A stretch of DNA of 64,000 bases from Streptomyces formicae (GTDB lineage: Bacteria; Actinomycetota; Actinomycetes; Streptomycetales; Streptomycetaceae), in contig NZ_CP022685.1 of assembly GCF_002556545.1 (NCBI RefSeq), positions 6,426,001 through 6,490,000 on the forward strand. Reading direction: 5' to 3'. Below the pieces are notes generated by a model. That model saw only the letters and a list, made by a program, of their open reading frames with translations, was not told where the DNA came from and made no database searches. Positions 11,134 through 20,980 of this stretch are shown here, one piece after another; the first letter of the stretch is position 1, and every line of letters starts with the position of its first letter. The position numbers were made by a program, and so were the translations under genes.

Positions 11134-12852
11134 CTACGCCGCTTCCTTGCGCAACCGGAACCAGTAGAAGCCGTGCCCGGCGAGCGTGAGCAGGTAGGGC
11201 AGTTCGCCGATGGCCGGGAAGCGCACCCCGCCGATCAGCTCCACCGGGTGGCGTCCGTTGAAGGCTTGGAGATCCAGTTCGGTGGGCTGCGCGAAACGCG
11301 AGAAGTTGTGCACGCACAGCACCAGGTCGTCGGCCTCGCCCCCGGACGGGGGAGCCTCCCTGAGGAAGGCGAGCACGGCCGGGTTGGACGAGGGGAGTTC
11401 GGTGTACGAGCCGAGGCCGAACGCCGGGTTCTGCTTGCGGATCTCGATCATCCGCCGCGTCCAGTGCAAGAGCGAGGAGGGGGACGACATGGACGCCTCG
11501 ACGTTCGTGACCTGGTAGCCGTAGACCGGATCCATGATCGTCGGGAGGTAGAGCCGGCCCGGGTCGCAGGACGAGAAGCCCGCGTTGCGGTCGGGCGTCC
11601 ACTGCATCGGGGTGCGCACCGCGTCACGGTCGCCGAGCCAGATGTTGTCGCCCATCCCGATCTCGTCGCCGTAGTACAGGATCGGCGATCCCGGCAGCGA
11701 GAGCAGCAGCGCGGTGAACAGTTCGATCTGGTTGCGGTCGTTGTCCAGGAGCGGGGCGAGGCGGCGCCGGATGCCGATGTTGGCGCGCATGCGCGGGTCC
11801 TTGGCGTACTCCGCGTACATGTAGTCGCGCTCTTCGTCCGTGACCATCTCCAGCGTCAACTCGTCGTGGTTGCGCAGGAAGATGCCCCACTGGCAGCCCG
11901 AGGGGATGGCCGGGGTCTTGGCGAGGATCTCGGAGACCGGATAGCGCGACTCGCGCCGCACCGCCATGAAGATGCGCGGCATGACGGGGAAGTGGAACGC
12001 CATGTGGCACTCGTCGCCGCCCTTGTCGAAGTCGCCGAAGTAGTCGACGACGTCCTCCGGCCACTGGTTGGCCTCGGCGAGCACCACCGTGTCCGGGTAG
12101 TGCGCGTCGACCTCGGCGCGGACGCGTTTGAGCAGCTCGTGGGTGCGGGGGAGGTTCTCGCAGTTGGTGCCCTCCTCCGCGTACAGGTACGGCACCGCGT
12201 CCAGGCGGAACCCGTCGATGCCGAGGTCGAGCCAGAACCGCAGGGCCGAGATGATCTCCTCCTGTACGGCCGGGTTCTCGAAGTTGAGGTCCGGCTGGTG
12301 GGAGAAGAAGCGGTGCCAGAAGTACTGCTTGCGGACCGGGTCGAAGGTCCAGTTGGACGCCTCGGTGTCGACGAAGATGATCCGGGCGTCCTGGTACTGC
12401 TTGTCGTCGTCCGCCCAGACGTAGTAGTCGCCGTAGGGCCCTTCGGGGTCGCTGCGGGACTCCTTGAACCACGGGTGCTGGTCGCTGGTGTGGTTCATCA
12501 CGAAGTCGATGATCACGCGCATGCCGCGCTGGTGGGCGCTGTCGACGAACTCCACGAAGTCGGCGAGGTCGCCGAACTCGGGGAGCACCGCGGTGTAGTC
12601 GGAGACGTCGTAACCGCCGTCGCGCAGCGGTGACTTGAAGAACGGCGGCAGCCACAGGCAGTCCACGCCGAGCCACTGGAGGTAGTCCAGCTTGGCGGTG
12701 ATGCCCTTGAGGTCGCCGACGCCGTCGCCGTTGCTGTCCTGGAAGGAGCGGACGAGCACCTCGTAGAAGACGGCGCGCTTGAACCAGTCGGGGTCGCGGT
12801 CCTTGGTGGGTGTGTCCTCGAAGGTGTCCTGGACGGGCTCGTTGATGATCAT
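11134..12852 (-). CDS. treS: Maltose alpha-D-glucosyltransferase / trehalose synthase
   Basis: 572-residue GH13 enzyme interconverting trehalose and maltose by intramolecular transfer; here it feeds maltose to Mak. The N-terminus shows [20 protein letters not shown], typical of TreS. Catalytic residues are the Asp in [17 protein letters not shown] (about residue 216), the Glu in VVLAEANQW (about 259) and the Asp in [12 protein letters not shown] (about 329). The length fits unfused TreS; some actinobacteria fuse TreS to maltokinase, which is not the case here. The ATG at 12852 overlaps the glgE stop by four bases (ATGA), and GGAGGG lies upstream. Confidence 0.96.
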   Translation of the reverse strand: MIINEPVQDTFEDTPTKDRDPDWFKRAVFYEVLVRSFQDSNGDGVGDLKGITAKLDYLQWLGVDCLWLPPFFKSPLRDGGYDVSDYTAVLPEFGDLADFVEFVDSAHQRGMRVIIDFVMNHTSDQHPWFKESRSDPEGPYGDYYVWADDDKQYQDARIIFVDTEASNWTFDPVRKQYFWHRFFSHQPDLNFENPAVQEEIISALRFWLDLGIDGFRLDAVPYLYAEEGTNCENLPRTHELLKRVRAEVDAHYPDTVVLAEANQWPEDVVDYFGDFDKGGDECHMAFHFPVMPRIFMAVRRESRYPVSEILAKTPAIPSGCQWGIFLRNHDELTLEMVTDEERDYMYAEYAKDPRMRANIGIRRRLAPLLDNDRNQIELFTALLLSLPGSPILYYGDEIGMGDNIWLGDRDAVRTPMQWTPDRNAGFSSCDPGRLYLPTIMDPVYGYQVTNVEASMSSPSSLLHWTRRMIEIRKQNPAFGLGSYTELPSSNPAVLAFLREAPPSGGEADDLVLCVHNFSRFAQPTELDLQAFNGRHPVELIGGVRFPAIGELPYLLTLAGHGFYWFRLRKEAA

Positions 12853-14912
12853 GTTGTGGGTGACCCTCCGATCAACGGTGAGGACGGCCGCAGGGTCCGG
12901 TCGTGCGCGTCGGGGGAGTGGTGCTCCCCCGGCCTCGGGCCGACGACGAGCACGTGCGCGCCGCCCGGACCCAGGCGCACGTAATTGGCCCTGCCCCAGT
13001 GGTAGGTCTCGCCGGTGAGCTCGTCGCGCACCGGCACGCTCTCGTGCCGGTCGAGGCCGAGTCGCCGCATGTTCAACGAGACCGTCGCCTCCTGGGTGTG
13101 GTGGGGGTCGAGGTTCACGACCACCAGAACCGTGTTCGATCCCGTCGCGTCGGCGGCCGACTTGGAGTAGGCGATCACCGCTTCCTTGTCCGTGGCGTGG
13201 AAGTGAAGGTCGCGAAGTTGCCACAGGGCCGGGTTGGCCCGCCGCACCCGGTTCAGCGCGGTGATGAGCGGGGCGATCGTGTCGCCCCTGCGGGCCGCCG
13301 ACTCCCAGTCCCTGGGCCTGAGTTGGTACTTCTCCGAATGCAGATACTCCTCGCTTCCGCGCCGGACGGCGGCGTTCTCGCACAGTTCGTAACCGCTGTA
13401 GACGCCCCACGTCGGCGACAGCGTGGCGGCGAGCACGGCGCGCGCCTCGAAGGCGGGCCTGCCGCCGTCCTGGAGGTAGGCGTGCAGGATGTCGGGGGTG
13501 TTCACGAAGAAGTTCGGCCGCAGGTAGTGCGCCGTCTCCGTGGACAACTCGACCAGGTAGTCGGTGAGTTCGTCCTTGCCGTTGCGCCAGGTGAAGTACG
13601 TGTACGACTGCTGGAAGCCGATGGCGGCGAGGGTGCGCAGCATCGCGGGCCTGGTGAACGCCTCGGCGAGGAAGATGACGTCGGGGTCGGTGCGGTTGAT
13701 GTCCGCGAGCACCTCCTCCCAGAACACCACGGGCTTGGTGTGCGGATTGTCGACGCGGAAGACCCGCACGCCGTGGTCCATCCAGAAGCGGAGGAGGCGC
13801 ACGGTCTCCGTGATCAGACCCGGCATGTCCTTGTCGAAGGCGATCGGATAGATGTCCTGGTACTTCTTCGGCGGGTTCTCGGCGTATGCGATGGAGCCGT
13901 CGGAGCGGTGGTGGAACCACTCCGGGTGCTTCTCCACCCACGGGTGGTCGGGGGAGCACTGGAGGGCGAAGTCCAGGGCGACTTCGAGGCCGAGGGCTTC
14001 GGCGGCGCGGACGAAGTCGTCGAAGTCGTCGAGTGTCCCGAGGTCCGGGTGGACCGCGTCGTGGCCGCCCTCGGGCGAACCGATCGCCCAGGGCACGCCG
14101 ACGTCGTGCGGGCCCGCGGACAGGGAGTTGTCGGCGCCCTTGCGGTACGTGGTGCCGATGGGGTGGATCGGTGGCAGGTAGACGATGTCGAAGCCCATCT
14201 CCGCGATGGCGGGAAGGCGTTCGGCCGCCGTGCGGAACGTGCCGGGCACGGGCGGGGCGCCCGCGCGGACGACGGCACCCTCCGACCGGGGGAAGAACTC
14301 GTACCAGGAGCCGAACAGGGCCCTGCGCCGCTCCACGAGCAGCGGCAACTCCTCCGAGGAGGTGAGGAGTTCGCGCAGCGGATGGCGGGCGAGCACCCCG
14401 GTGACCTCCGGGGTGAGGGCGGCAGCGAGACGGGCCGCCGGTGAGCGGCCCGTGTCGCGCAGTGCCTCGGCCGCGCCGAGCACGACGGGGCGTTCGGCGC
14501 TCGGCACCCCCGCGGCGGCGCGTTCGTGGAGACGGGCGCCCTCCTCCAGGACGAGGTCGGTGTCGAGACCCGCGGGGATCTTGATGCCCGCGTGGTGGCG
14601 CCAGGTGGTGAGGGGATCGCCCCACGCCTCCACGGCGAACGTCCAGCGCCCCTCGGCGCCCGGCGTGACGTCCGCGCCCCACCGGTCGGTGCCGGGGGCG
14701 AGTTCACGCATCGGGGTCCAGGGGCCCGCGCGCCCCTCGGGATCCCGCAGGACGACGTTGGCGGCGACCGCGTCATGGCCTTCCCTGAAAACGGTCGCGG
14801 TGACCTGAAACGTTTCTCCCACCACGGCCTTCGCGGGTTTTCGGCCGCGGAGGACGATGGGGCATACGTCCAGAACGGGAATGGTGGGCTGCGAGGGTGA
14901 GCCTAGGGGCAT
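12849..14912 (-). CDS. glgE: Alpha-1,4-glucan:maltose-1-phosphate maltosyltransferase
   Basis: 687-residue GH13_3 enzyme that adds maltosyl units from maltose-1-phosphate to the non-reducing end of alpha-glucan. The N-terminal beta-sandwich ([20 protein letters not shown]) and the helical insert precede the barrel; the phosphate-binding region reads [12 protein letters not shown]. The Asp nucleophile is in [11 protein letters not shown] (about residue 386) and the Glu in [10 protein letters not shown] (about 415), close to the published S. coelicolor positions. The ATG at 14912 follows GGACAGGAG at good spacing; an open frame upstream to 15119 has no comparable signal. It is the first gene of glgE-treS-mak-glgB. 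Confidence 0.96.
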   Translation of the reverse strand: MPLGSPSQPTIPVLDVCPIVLRGRKPAKAVVGETFQVTATVFREGHDAVAANVVLRDPEGRAGPWTPMRELAPGTDRWGADVTPGAEGRWTFAVEAWGDPLTTWRHHAGIKIPAGLDTDLVLEEGARLHERAAAGVPSAERPVVLGAAEALRDTGRSPAARLAAALTPEVTGVLARHPLRELLTSSEELPLLVERRRALFGSWYEFFPRSEGAVVRAGAPPVPGTFRTAAERLPAIAEMGFDIVYLPPIHPIGTTYRKGADNSLSAGPHDVGVPWAIGSPEGGHDAVHPDLGTLDDFDDFVRAAEALGLEVALDFALQCSPDHPWVEKHPEWFHHRSDGSIAYAENPPKKYQDIYPIAFDKDMPGLITETVRLLRFWMDHGVRVFRVDNPHTKPVVFWEEVLADINRTDPDVIFLAEAFTRPAMLRTLAAIGFQQSYTYFTWRNGKDELTDYLVELSTETAHYLRPNFFVNTPDILHAYLQDGGRPAFEARAVLAATLSPTWGVYSGYELCENAAVRRGSEEYLHSEKYQLRPRDWESAARRGDTIAPLITALNRVRRANPALWQLRDLHFHATDKEAVIAYSKSAADATGSNTVLVVVNLDPHHTQEATVSLNMRRLGLDRHESVPVRDELTGETYHWGRANYVRLGPGGAHVLVVGPRPGEHHSPDAHDRTLRPSSPLIGGSPTT

Positions 14913-15314
14913 GTCTGACCGCTCCTGTCCGCGTGCACGGATACGGGGGTGTGGAGAGGTTCCGCGGTGGGTCTGTGCGCGTGCGGATGTGTCTGCCGCA
15001 GTGCGTACCGGAAAAGTCTGCCCACCCCCTTCGGGTGCGCAATCCGGCGCTTTGTTAACTACTATCGCGTAACAGCACATGCAAGACCGGCCCCGCCGAA
15101 AACGGTGGGAGTGGCCCAAATCGCATATGCCCTACGGGTTGTTCACCTGCTCCAGCTTGCCGGTCGCCGCGCGCGGGGCGAGCGCCCCGGCGGTCCCCGC
15201 GGGTCGGGCCCGGCGGTTTTCGGCCGGAGTGCGCCCGTGCCACGCGCCGCGCGGCGCAGGCAGAGGTCCGAAATCCGCCGGTGCGGTGAGGGGCGTGCGG
15301 TCAGGGTGGGGGCC
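14913..15314. promoter_or_regulatory. Divergent upstream region of glgE and the SnoaL-like gene
   Basis: About 400 bp without a convincing gene. The most A+T-rich part, 15050-15080, holds an inverted repeat TGTTA-N12-TAACA at 15053-15074, a plausible operator for the glgE operon on the minus strand. The plus-strand SnoaL-like start is preceded by GGTGGGGG. No hairpin terminator was seen. Confidence 0.4.
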
Positions 15315-15779
15315 ATGACGACGACCGATTCCGTTGATTCGCTGCCCGTACTGACCGGAATGTATGCGGCGGAGGCGAGGTACTTGGCGGCGGGCGGCCC
15401 CGGCCGCGCCTCCTTCGATCTGCTCGCGCCCTACTTCGCGCCCGATGTCGTCCTGCACCAGGCACCGGCCCTGCCGTACGGCGGGACGTGGCGCGGCCAC
15501 GACGGCATGGCCCGCTTCTTCCTCGCGATGAGCGCGGCGTGGGACTCCTTCGACCTGGTCGACCAGCGCTTCCTCGCCACCGGCGGCACGGCGGTCGTCC
15601 ACACCCGGGTGCGGGCCCGCGCACGGGCCAGTGGCCGGGTGCTCGAGTTCCCGATCCTCCAGACGCTCACGGTGCGCGAGGGCCGGATCGCCGAGGTGTG
15701 GCCGTTCTACTGGGACACGGCCGAGATCGCGGCGGCGTGCGGGCACACCTCGGGCCAGGACGCGGGTCAGGGGGCGTAG
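15315..15779 (+). CDS. SnoaL-like / NTF2-fold protein
   Basis: 154-residue protein of the nuclear transport factor 2 fold (SnoaL-like, ketosteroid-isomerase-like). Its patterns are LLAPYFAPDVVLHQAPALPYGG, WRGHDGMARFFLAMSAAWDSF and an ending with LTVREGRIAEVWPFYWDT, the usual strand order of the cone-shaped fold. Members isomerise, hydrolyse or only bind small hydrophobic molecules, so no substrate is assigned. There is no signal peptide. It is transcribed away from glgE and its 3' end overlaps the kinase gene by 13 bases tail to tail. Confidence 0.8.
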   Translation: MTTTDSVDSLPVLTGMYAAEARYLAAGGPGRASFDLLAPYFAPDVVLHQAPALPYGGTWRGHDGMARFFLAMSAAWDSFDLVDQRFLATGGTAVVHTRVRARARASGRVLEFPILQTLTVREGRIAEVWPFYWDTAEIAAACGHTSGQDAGQGA

Positions 15780-18121
15780 CCCGACAGGATCCTGCCGTCC
15801 CGCGCCACGGCGAACAGGGCGCCGCCCACGTAGAGCGGCGGGCCGAGGGTCTGCACGTCGTCGTAGGCCGTGCCGTCGTCGGGGTGCGGGATCGTCTTCC
15901 TGCGGTAGGAGTCCTTGTCGTCCGCGGTGCTCCTGCCCCACATCTCGTACCGGCCCACCGCGAGGATCCGCTTGCCGGACAGTGCCACCGTCACGGTGTC
16001 CCTCGGGGCGCCGTAGCGCCACAGGCGATCGCCCGAGCGCCAGTCGTACGCCGTCATGAAGTGCGTGATCGGCGCCTCGGTGTCCTCGTTGCGGCTCGTC
16101 ACGACCAGGACGTCCGCCTCGCCGACCGAGGGTGGCAGCGCGGGCGTGCGGTCGGGGGCCAGGGTGCGGCGCGGCTTCAGGGTCATGGCGTCCAGCTCGC
16201 GGATCCCCGCGCGGTCCAGGGCCCAGCACAGGATCGCGTCGCGGTGGGCGACGACGCCGGTGCAGTGCTCGCCGGGGGCGGAGGCGGCACGGCTGCCGTC
16301 CTTCGCCGAGAGGGCCACCACGCCGCCGCCCTCCAGCGCCGCGTACACCCGTCCCTCCTTGACGACGAGCGCCTCCCGCACCTTGGACGGCAGCGGCTTC
16401 GACGTCCACAGGGTGTGACCGTCGCGGCCCCTGCGGGCCCGCACGATCGCCTCGCCGGAACCCGACTCACCGTCGGCGAAGCCGAACTCCGCCGTGTAGA
16501 GCACCCCTTCGGACCGTGCGAGCCCCATCACGGCGGCGGTGGCGGGCATCGGCTTGCGCCAGCGTTCCGCGCCGGACGCCGCGTCCAGGGCGATGACGCC
16601 GCGCTCACTGGGCACGTAGACGCGCTCGCCGTCGCTCTCGGGCGGCACGGTCTGGATGCCCTGGAGCGCGTCGGCGCCGTCGGTGAAGCCGCGTGAGGTC
16701 CAGCGGTGGGCGCCGGTCGCCGCGTCCAGGGCCGTCGCCGCGCCCTTGCCGTCCCTGCACACCAGCTTCGGGCCGACCAGGACACAGCCGTACCCCCTGT
16801 CGTCCAGACTCTCGGGGCGCTCCGCCGACCAGGGCTTCCACCCCTCGGGGCGGGCGGAGGCGGCACGCGCGGCGGCGCCGAACTCGCCGCTGCGGTCCGG
16901 GTTTCCGTACTCGGTGACGACGCGGGGTGAGCCCGCGTCGCCGGTACCTTCTCCGTTCCCGTTCGCGCCCCCGCTCCCGTTGCTGTTCCCGTTCCCGTTC
17001 CCGTCTCCCGGCAGCAGCACCGCCGCCACGGTCACCGCGGCCGCCGCCACCACCGCTGCGGCGATCCACGACCGGCGTCGCCGACGCGGGGAGGGCCCGG
17101 AGTCCGGGGGCGCGAGGGGCACGGGAGGCGGCGGTGTCGGCAGGCGCGGGGTGCGGCCGTCCGTGCCCGCCGCGGTGGCCGCGGTGGCGAACGAGCCCTG
17201 GGCGGTGGCCCGTTCGCAGCGCGCCACCGCCTCCCGGTGTTCGGCGAAGAGGGCGAGCACGGGGGCGGGCCACGGGACCGTACTCCCGATGGCGGCGGTC
17301 GCGGCGGTGGCGTCGTCGTGCGCGAGCCGGGCGGCGAGCTCCGCCGCCGTGGGCCGGTCGCCCGGTGCCGGGCACAGACACGCACTGATCACGTCGCGCA
17401 GCTCTTCGGGTACGTCGGAGAGGTCCGCGTCGCCCTGCGCGATGCGGAAGATCACGGAGGCCAGTTCCTGGTCGTCGAACGGGCCGCGCCCGCACGCCGC
17501 GAAGCACAGGACCGCGCCCAGGGTGAAGACGTCCGACGCGGGCACCACCGCGGGGCCGCCCTGGAGCTGCTCGGGCGCCATGAAGCCCGGTGTGCCCACC
17601 ACCATCCCGGCCGCCGTCAGGGCCGTCGCGTCGAGGGCCCGCGCGATGCCGAAGTCGATGAGGGTGGGGCCTTCGGGGGTGAGGAGTACGTTGCCCGGCT
17701 TGAGGTCGCGGTGCAGGACCTGCGCGTCGTGCACCGCGGCGAGCGCGCGGGCGAGCCCGGCGCCGAGCGCCCGCACCGCGCCGGGCGGCAGGGGGCCGCA
17801 CCGGACCACCGTCGCCGCCAGGGAGGGACCCGCGACGTACTCCGTGGCCAGCCACGGCACTTCGGCGTCCGCGTCGCCGTCGAGGAGCGCGGCCGTGCCC
17901 GCTCCCGTGACCGCGCGGGCCGCCGCGATCTCCCGCCGGAAGCGGATCCGGAACTCGCGGTCGATCTCCAGGTCGGGCCGGACGGTCTTCACCGCGACGA
18001 GCGGGGCGCCGGGCCCGGGCGCGCGGGCCAGGTACACCTCGCCCATGCCGCCCGCGCCGATGGTGGCGAGCAGGCGGTACGGGCCGACGTGGCGCGGTGG
18101 CCCGGGCAGGGGATCGAGCAC
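15767..18121 (-). CDS. Membrane Ser/Thr protein kinase with C-terminal PQQ-like beta-propeller (copy 1)
   Basis: 784-residue Hanks-type kinase. The glycine loop is GAGGMGEVYLA, the ATP lysine is in VAVKTV (about residue 44), the catalytic loop is HRDLKPGNVLL (about 135), the metal motif is DFGIA (about 155) and the activation segment ends GTPGFMAPEQL. A basic stretch and one membrane helix (SWIAAAVVAAAAVTVAAVLL, about 350-370) follow, then a Gly/Asn-rich linker and an external domain of PQQ-like blades (TALDAATGAHRW, IALDAASGAERW). Such tails are thought to sense extracellular ligands. The start is GTG 18121 with AGGAGGAG. It lies 31 bases downstream of a paralogous kinase gene and is probably cotranscribed with it. 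Confidence 0.93.
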   Translation of the reverse strand: MLDPLPGPPRHVGPYRLLATIGAGGMGEVYLARAPGPGAPLVAVKTVRPDLEIDREFRIRFRREIAAARAVTGAGTAALLDGDADAEVPWLATEYVAGPSLAATVVRCGPLPPGAVRALGAGLARALAAVHDAQVLHRDLKPGNVLLTPEGPTLIDFGIARALDATALTAAGMVVGTPGFMAPEQLQGGPAVVPASDVFTLGAVLCFAACGRGPFDDQELASVIFRIAQGDADLSDVPEELRDVISACLCPAPGDRPTAAELAARLAHDDATAATAAIGSTVPWPAPVLALFAEHREAVARCERATAQGSFATAATAAGTDGRTPRLPTPPPPVPLAPPDSGPSPRRRRRSWIAAAVVAAAAVTVAAVLLPGDGNGNGNSNGSGGANGNGEGTGDAGSPRVVTEYGNPDRSGEFGAAARAASARPEGWKPWSAERPESLDDRGYGCVLVGPKLVCRDGKGAATALDAATGAHRWTSRGFTDGADALQGIQTVPPESDGERVYVPSERGVIALDAASGAERWRKPMPATAAVMGLARSEGVLYTAEFGFADGESGSGEAIVRARRGRDGHTLWTSKPLPSKVREALVVKEGRVYAALEGGGVVALSAKDGSRAASAPGEHCTGVVAHRDAILCWALDRAGIRELDAMTLKPRRTLAPDRTPALPPSVGEADVLVVTSRNEDTEAPITHFMTAYDWRSGDRLWRYGAPRDTVTVALSGKRILAVGRYEMWGRSTADDKDSYRRKTIPHPDDGTAYDDVQTLGPPLYVGGALFAVARDGRILSGYAP

Positions 18122-18152
18122 GGCTCCTCCTGGAACGGGGGCGGGAACGGCG

Positions 18153-20798
18153 TCAGGACGGGATCTTCATCGACACGACCGTCCCCTGGTCGTAGACGAT
18201 CGTCACGACCCCGCCCAGCGGGAGCACCGTCGGCGGCTTGGGTTTGTCCGCGATCACCGTGCCGGTGTCCTCGGGCTGCTCGGGCACCCGGTCGCCGGGC
18301 GCGCCGGGGACGCGGACCGCGTCCGGCTTACCCCTGCCCGTCAGCGGCACGGCCTTGAGCGTGGAGTTGTCGGCGGTCAGGGCCCGGTCCCCGACGATCA
18401 GGGCCGGTGAGGAGATCGGTTCCTTGATGACGTACTCGGCGACGGAGATCGGTTCCTCGCGGGTGACCCGGCCGTTCTTCGCGTCGGCGACCAGGAGCTT
18501 CTCGCCGCTCGTGTCGTACGCGAGCGCGGCGCCGGACGCGACCGCGCTCACCACGATGTCGCGGCCGAGGTCGCCTTGCGGGCTGACCGGCGGCGCCTTG
18601 AAGGAGATCTTGCCCCGCACCGCGAGCGTCCTGGCGTCGAGACGGGTCACCCGGGTCCCCGGGGCGGCCGTCGGGTCGTCGAGGTCGCCCGTGCCGGTGA
18701 CGAGCTGGGTGCACAGGATCTGGTCGGCCACCGGGTCGACCATCAGGGCCAGGCACTGGCCGTCGTCGTAGGCACCGCCCTCGCGGCCGCCCTTCTTCTC
18801 GCCGATGGCGACGACACCGTCCCGGGAGGTGGCGTAGACGCGGCCGTCGTGGGCGGTCTCCGCGGTGTAGTTGCCGAGTTCGGCCTCGGCGAGGACCTCG
18901 TCGCTGAGTTCGTACGTCCACACCGGCTTGTCCGCGCCGTCCAGCGGATACGCGAGGAGCTCGGTGCCCTGCGGCCCTTCGTCGGTCCGCGAGGTGACCT
19001 CCGAGGAGAGGACGAGGCGCTCGTCAGTGAGGAGCGCGGAGGTGACGTGCGATCCCGCCGGGGCGTCGACGGACCAGTCGACCTCGCCCGACGCCGAGTC
19101 GCGCACCTGCACGCGGCCCTTGTGCGCGATGACGGCCCTGCCGCCCCGGACCACGGGACGCACCTGGTCACCGGGCATGAACAGATGGCCGGACGGGCCG
19201 ATGTACGCCTCGTCGCCGGTGTCGCCCGCGTCGGCGTCCGCCGCCGTGCGGCCGTCGGACCGCCACAGGCGGTGTCCGTCGGCGGCGCTCCGTGCCTCGT
19301 ACGTACCGTTGGTCAGCAGACACACCACGGCCTCCGTGTCGGCCGCGCAGCTCATCGGGGAGTGGCCGAACGCGGCGCGCCACGGCTTCCAGCCCCGGGG
19401 GCGCTGCTCCTTCAACTGCGGTACGGATCCGTTGTGTTCGAGGGTTCCCGCGGAGTCCACCCCGGCGCGGGCGACCAGTTCGGCGGCGGACGCGCTCCGG
19501 CCGGGCCCCGCCGCCCGCCCGTCGCCCCCGCCCCCGTCGGGCCCCCGCGCCGCGAGCAGCGCCCCGACGGCGCCGCCCGCCACGGCCACGGCGAGCACGG
19601 TGACGAGCGCGCCCCTGCGGCCGATGCCGCGACGGCGGGACACGGTGGGCGCGGCGGAACTCATGGTGGGCAGCCCGTGCGCGGTGTGGCCGGGACCGCC
19701 AGGGGCGGCCGGAGCGAACGGAGCCTGGGTGGGCGTCCGGGTGGGTGTCCGCGTCGGTGAGTACGGGGTGTGCTCAGGTGCCGGTGGCAGCGGCAGCAGT
19801 GGCTGCCCCGACGCGCACAACTGCGCCGCGTCGCGCCGGGCTTCGGCGATGGCCGCCCGCACGGCCGAGGGCCACCGGGCACCGGGTCCGCTCTCGCCGT
19901 CGTCGCCGGTGCCGTGGGCGGGCCGCCGGTCGTTCGGGGTGCTCAGGTCGAGCTCTGCCAGCCGCTCCGCAAGCTCCCCAGGATGTGGCCGCTCGCCCGG
20001 GTCCCGCGACAGACACGCCCCGATCAGCTCACGCAACTCCGCCGGTACGCCGTCCAGTTGGGCCTCCGCGACGGACACCCGGTACAGGACCGCCGCGACG
20101 GGCCCGTCCCCGAACGGGTCGTCGCCCGACGCGGCGTAGGCAAGGACCGATCCGAGGCAGAAGACGTCGGACGCGGGCACCACGTGGCGGCCGCCCGCGA
20201 CGTGTTCGGGGGACATGAAGCCGGGGGTGCCGACCAGGAGGCCCGTGGAGGTCATCGTGGTCGCGTCGAGCGCCCGGGCCACGCCGAAGTCGATGAGCTT
20301 GGGTCCGTCCGCGCCGAGCAGCACGTTCGCGGGCTTGAGGTCGCGGTGCAGGGCGCCCGCCGCGTGCACGGCGGCCAGCGCGCGGGCCACTCCGGCGCCG
20401 AGCGCGGCGACGGACGCGAGGGGCAGGGGCCCGTGGGCGCGGACCGCTTCGGCGAGGTGGGGGCCCGCGACGTACTCCGTGGCGAGCCAGGGCTGTTCGG
20501 CGTCGGCGTCGCCCGCGACGAGGCGGGCCACGAAGGGGTTCTCGACGGACGTGGCGACGGAGATCTCGCGCCGGAACCGGGCGCGGAAGGCGGCGTCGCC
20601 CGCGATCTCGCCGCGGATCGCCTTCACGGCGACGAGCGAGTCCGGGTCGTAGGGGGCGCCGGGCGCGAGGGCCCCGCCCGGCTCGCGGCGGTCCGGGGCG
20701 GCGAGGAAGACCTCGCCCATGCCGCCCGCGCCGAGCCTGGCCAGCGTCTCGTACGGCCCTATCCGCAGGGGAGACGACTCCCTCAACTGCCCGATCAT
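18153..20798 (-). CDS. Membrane Ser/Thr protein kinase with C-terminal PQQ-like beta-propeller (copy 2)
   Basis: 881-residue paralogue of the downstream kinase. Motifs: GAGGMGEVFLA, VAVKAI, HRDLKPANVLL, DFGVA, GTPGFMSPEHV. The linker carries Pro/Thr repeats (TPTRTPTQAP). One membrane helix follows (ALVTVLAVAVAGGAVGALLA, about residues 405-425), then a propeller-like external domain with the block RPRGWKPWRAAF, which matches RPEGWKPWSAER in the other copy. The ATG at 20798 is preceded by GGGGGCGG; an open frame upstream lacks a better start. It is the first gene of a two-kinase unit and is divergent from the carboxylesterase gene. Confidence 0.93.
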   Translation of the reverse strand: MIGQLRESSPLRIGPYETLARLGAGGMGEVFLAAPDRREPGGALAPGAPYDPDSLVAVKAIRGEIAGDAAFRARFRREISVATSVENPFVARLVAGDADAEQPWLATEYVAGPHLAEAVRAHGPLPLASVAALGAGVARALAAVHAAGALHRDLKPANVLLGADGPKLIDFGVARALDATTMTSTGLLVGTPGFMSPEHVAGGRHVVPASDVFCLGSVLAYAASGDDPFGDGPVAAVLYRVSVAEAQLDGVPAELRELIGACLSRDPGERPHPGELAERLAELDLSTPNDRRPAHGTGDDGESGPGARWPSAVRAAIAEARRDAAQLCASGQPLLPLPPAPEHTPYSPTRTPTRTPTQAPFAPAAPGGPGHTAHGLPTMSSAAPTVSRRRGIGRRGALVTVLAVAVAGGAVGALLAARGPDGGGGDGRAAGPGRSASAAELVARAGVDSAGTLEHNGSVPQLKEQRPRGWKPWRAAFGHSPMSCAADTEAVVCLLTNGTYEARSAADGHRLWRSDGRTAADADAGDTGDEAYIGPSGHLFMPGDQVRPVVRGGRAVIAHKGRVQVRDSASGEVDWSVDAPAGSHVTSALLTDERLVLSSEVTSRTDEGPQGTELLAYPLDGADKPVWTYELSDEVLAEAELGNYTAETAHDGRVYATSRDGVVAIGEKKGGREGGAYDDGQCLALMVDPVADQILCTQLVTGTGDLDDPTAAPGTRVTRLDARTLAVRGKISFKAPPVSPQGDLGRDIVVSAVASGAALAYDTSGEKLLVADAKNGRVTREEPISVAEYVIKEPISSPALIVGDRALTADNSTLKAVPLTGRGKPDAVRVPGAPGDRVPEQPEDTGTVIADKPKPPTVLPLGGVVTIVYDQGTVVSMKIPS

Positions 20799-20980
20799 CC
20801 GCCGCCCCCGATGGTGTTGTCGTCCGTCGTCCACACGTCCCGTGCTCCCCGGGCGGGTTGCAGATTACAGCGGGTGGGGCGGCAGGGACGGTCGGTCGTC
20901 CGTTGTGCCGCGGGAGCGCGGCGGCCGGGGCGAGGGGACGAATGTTGCGGCGGCGGCCGAATCCGGTGTCGGGTAGGGGC

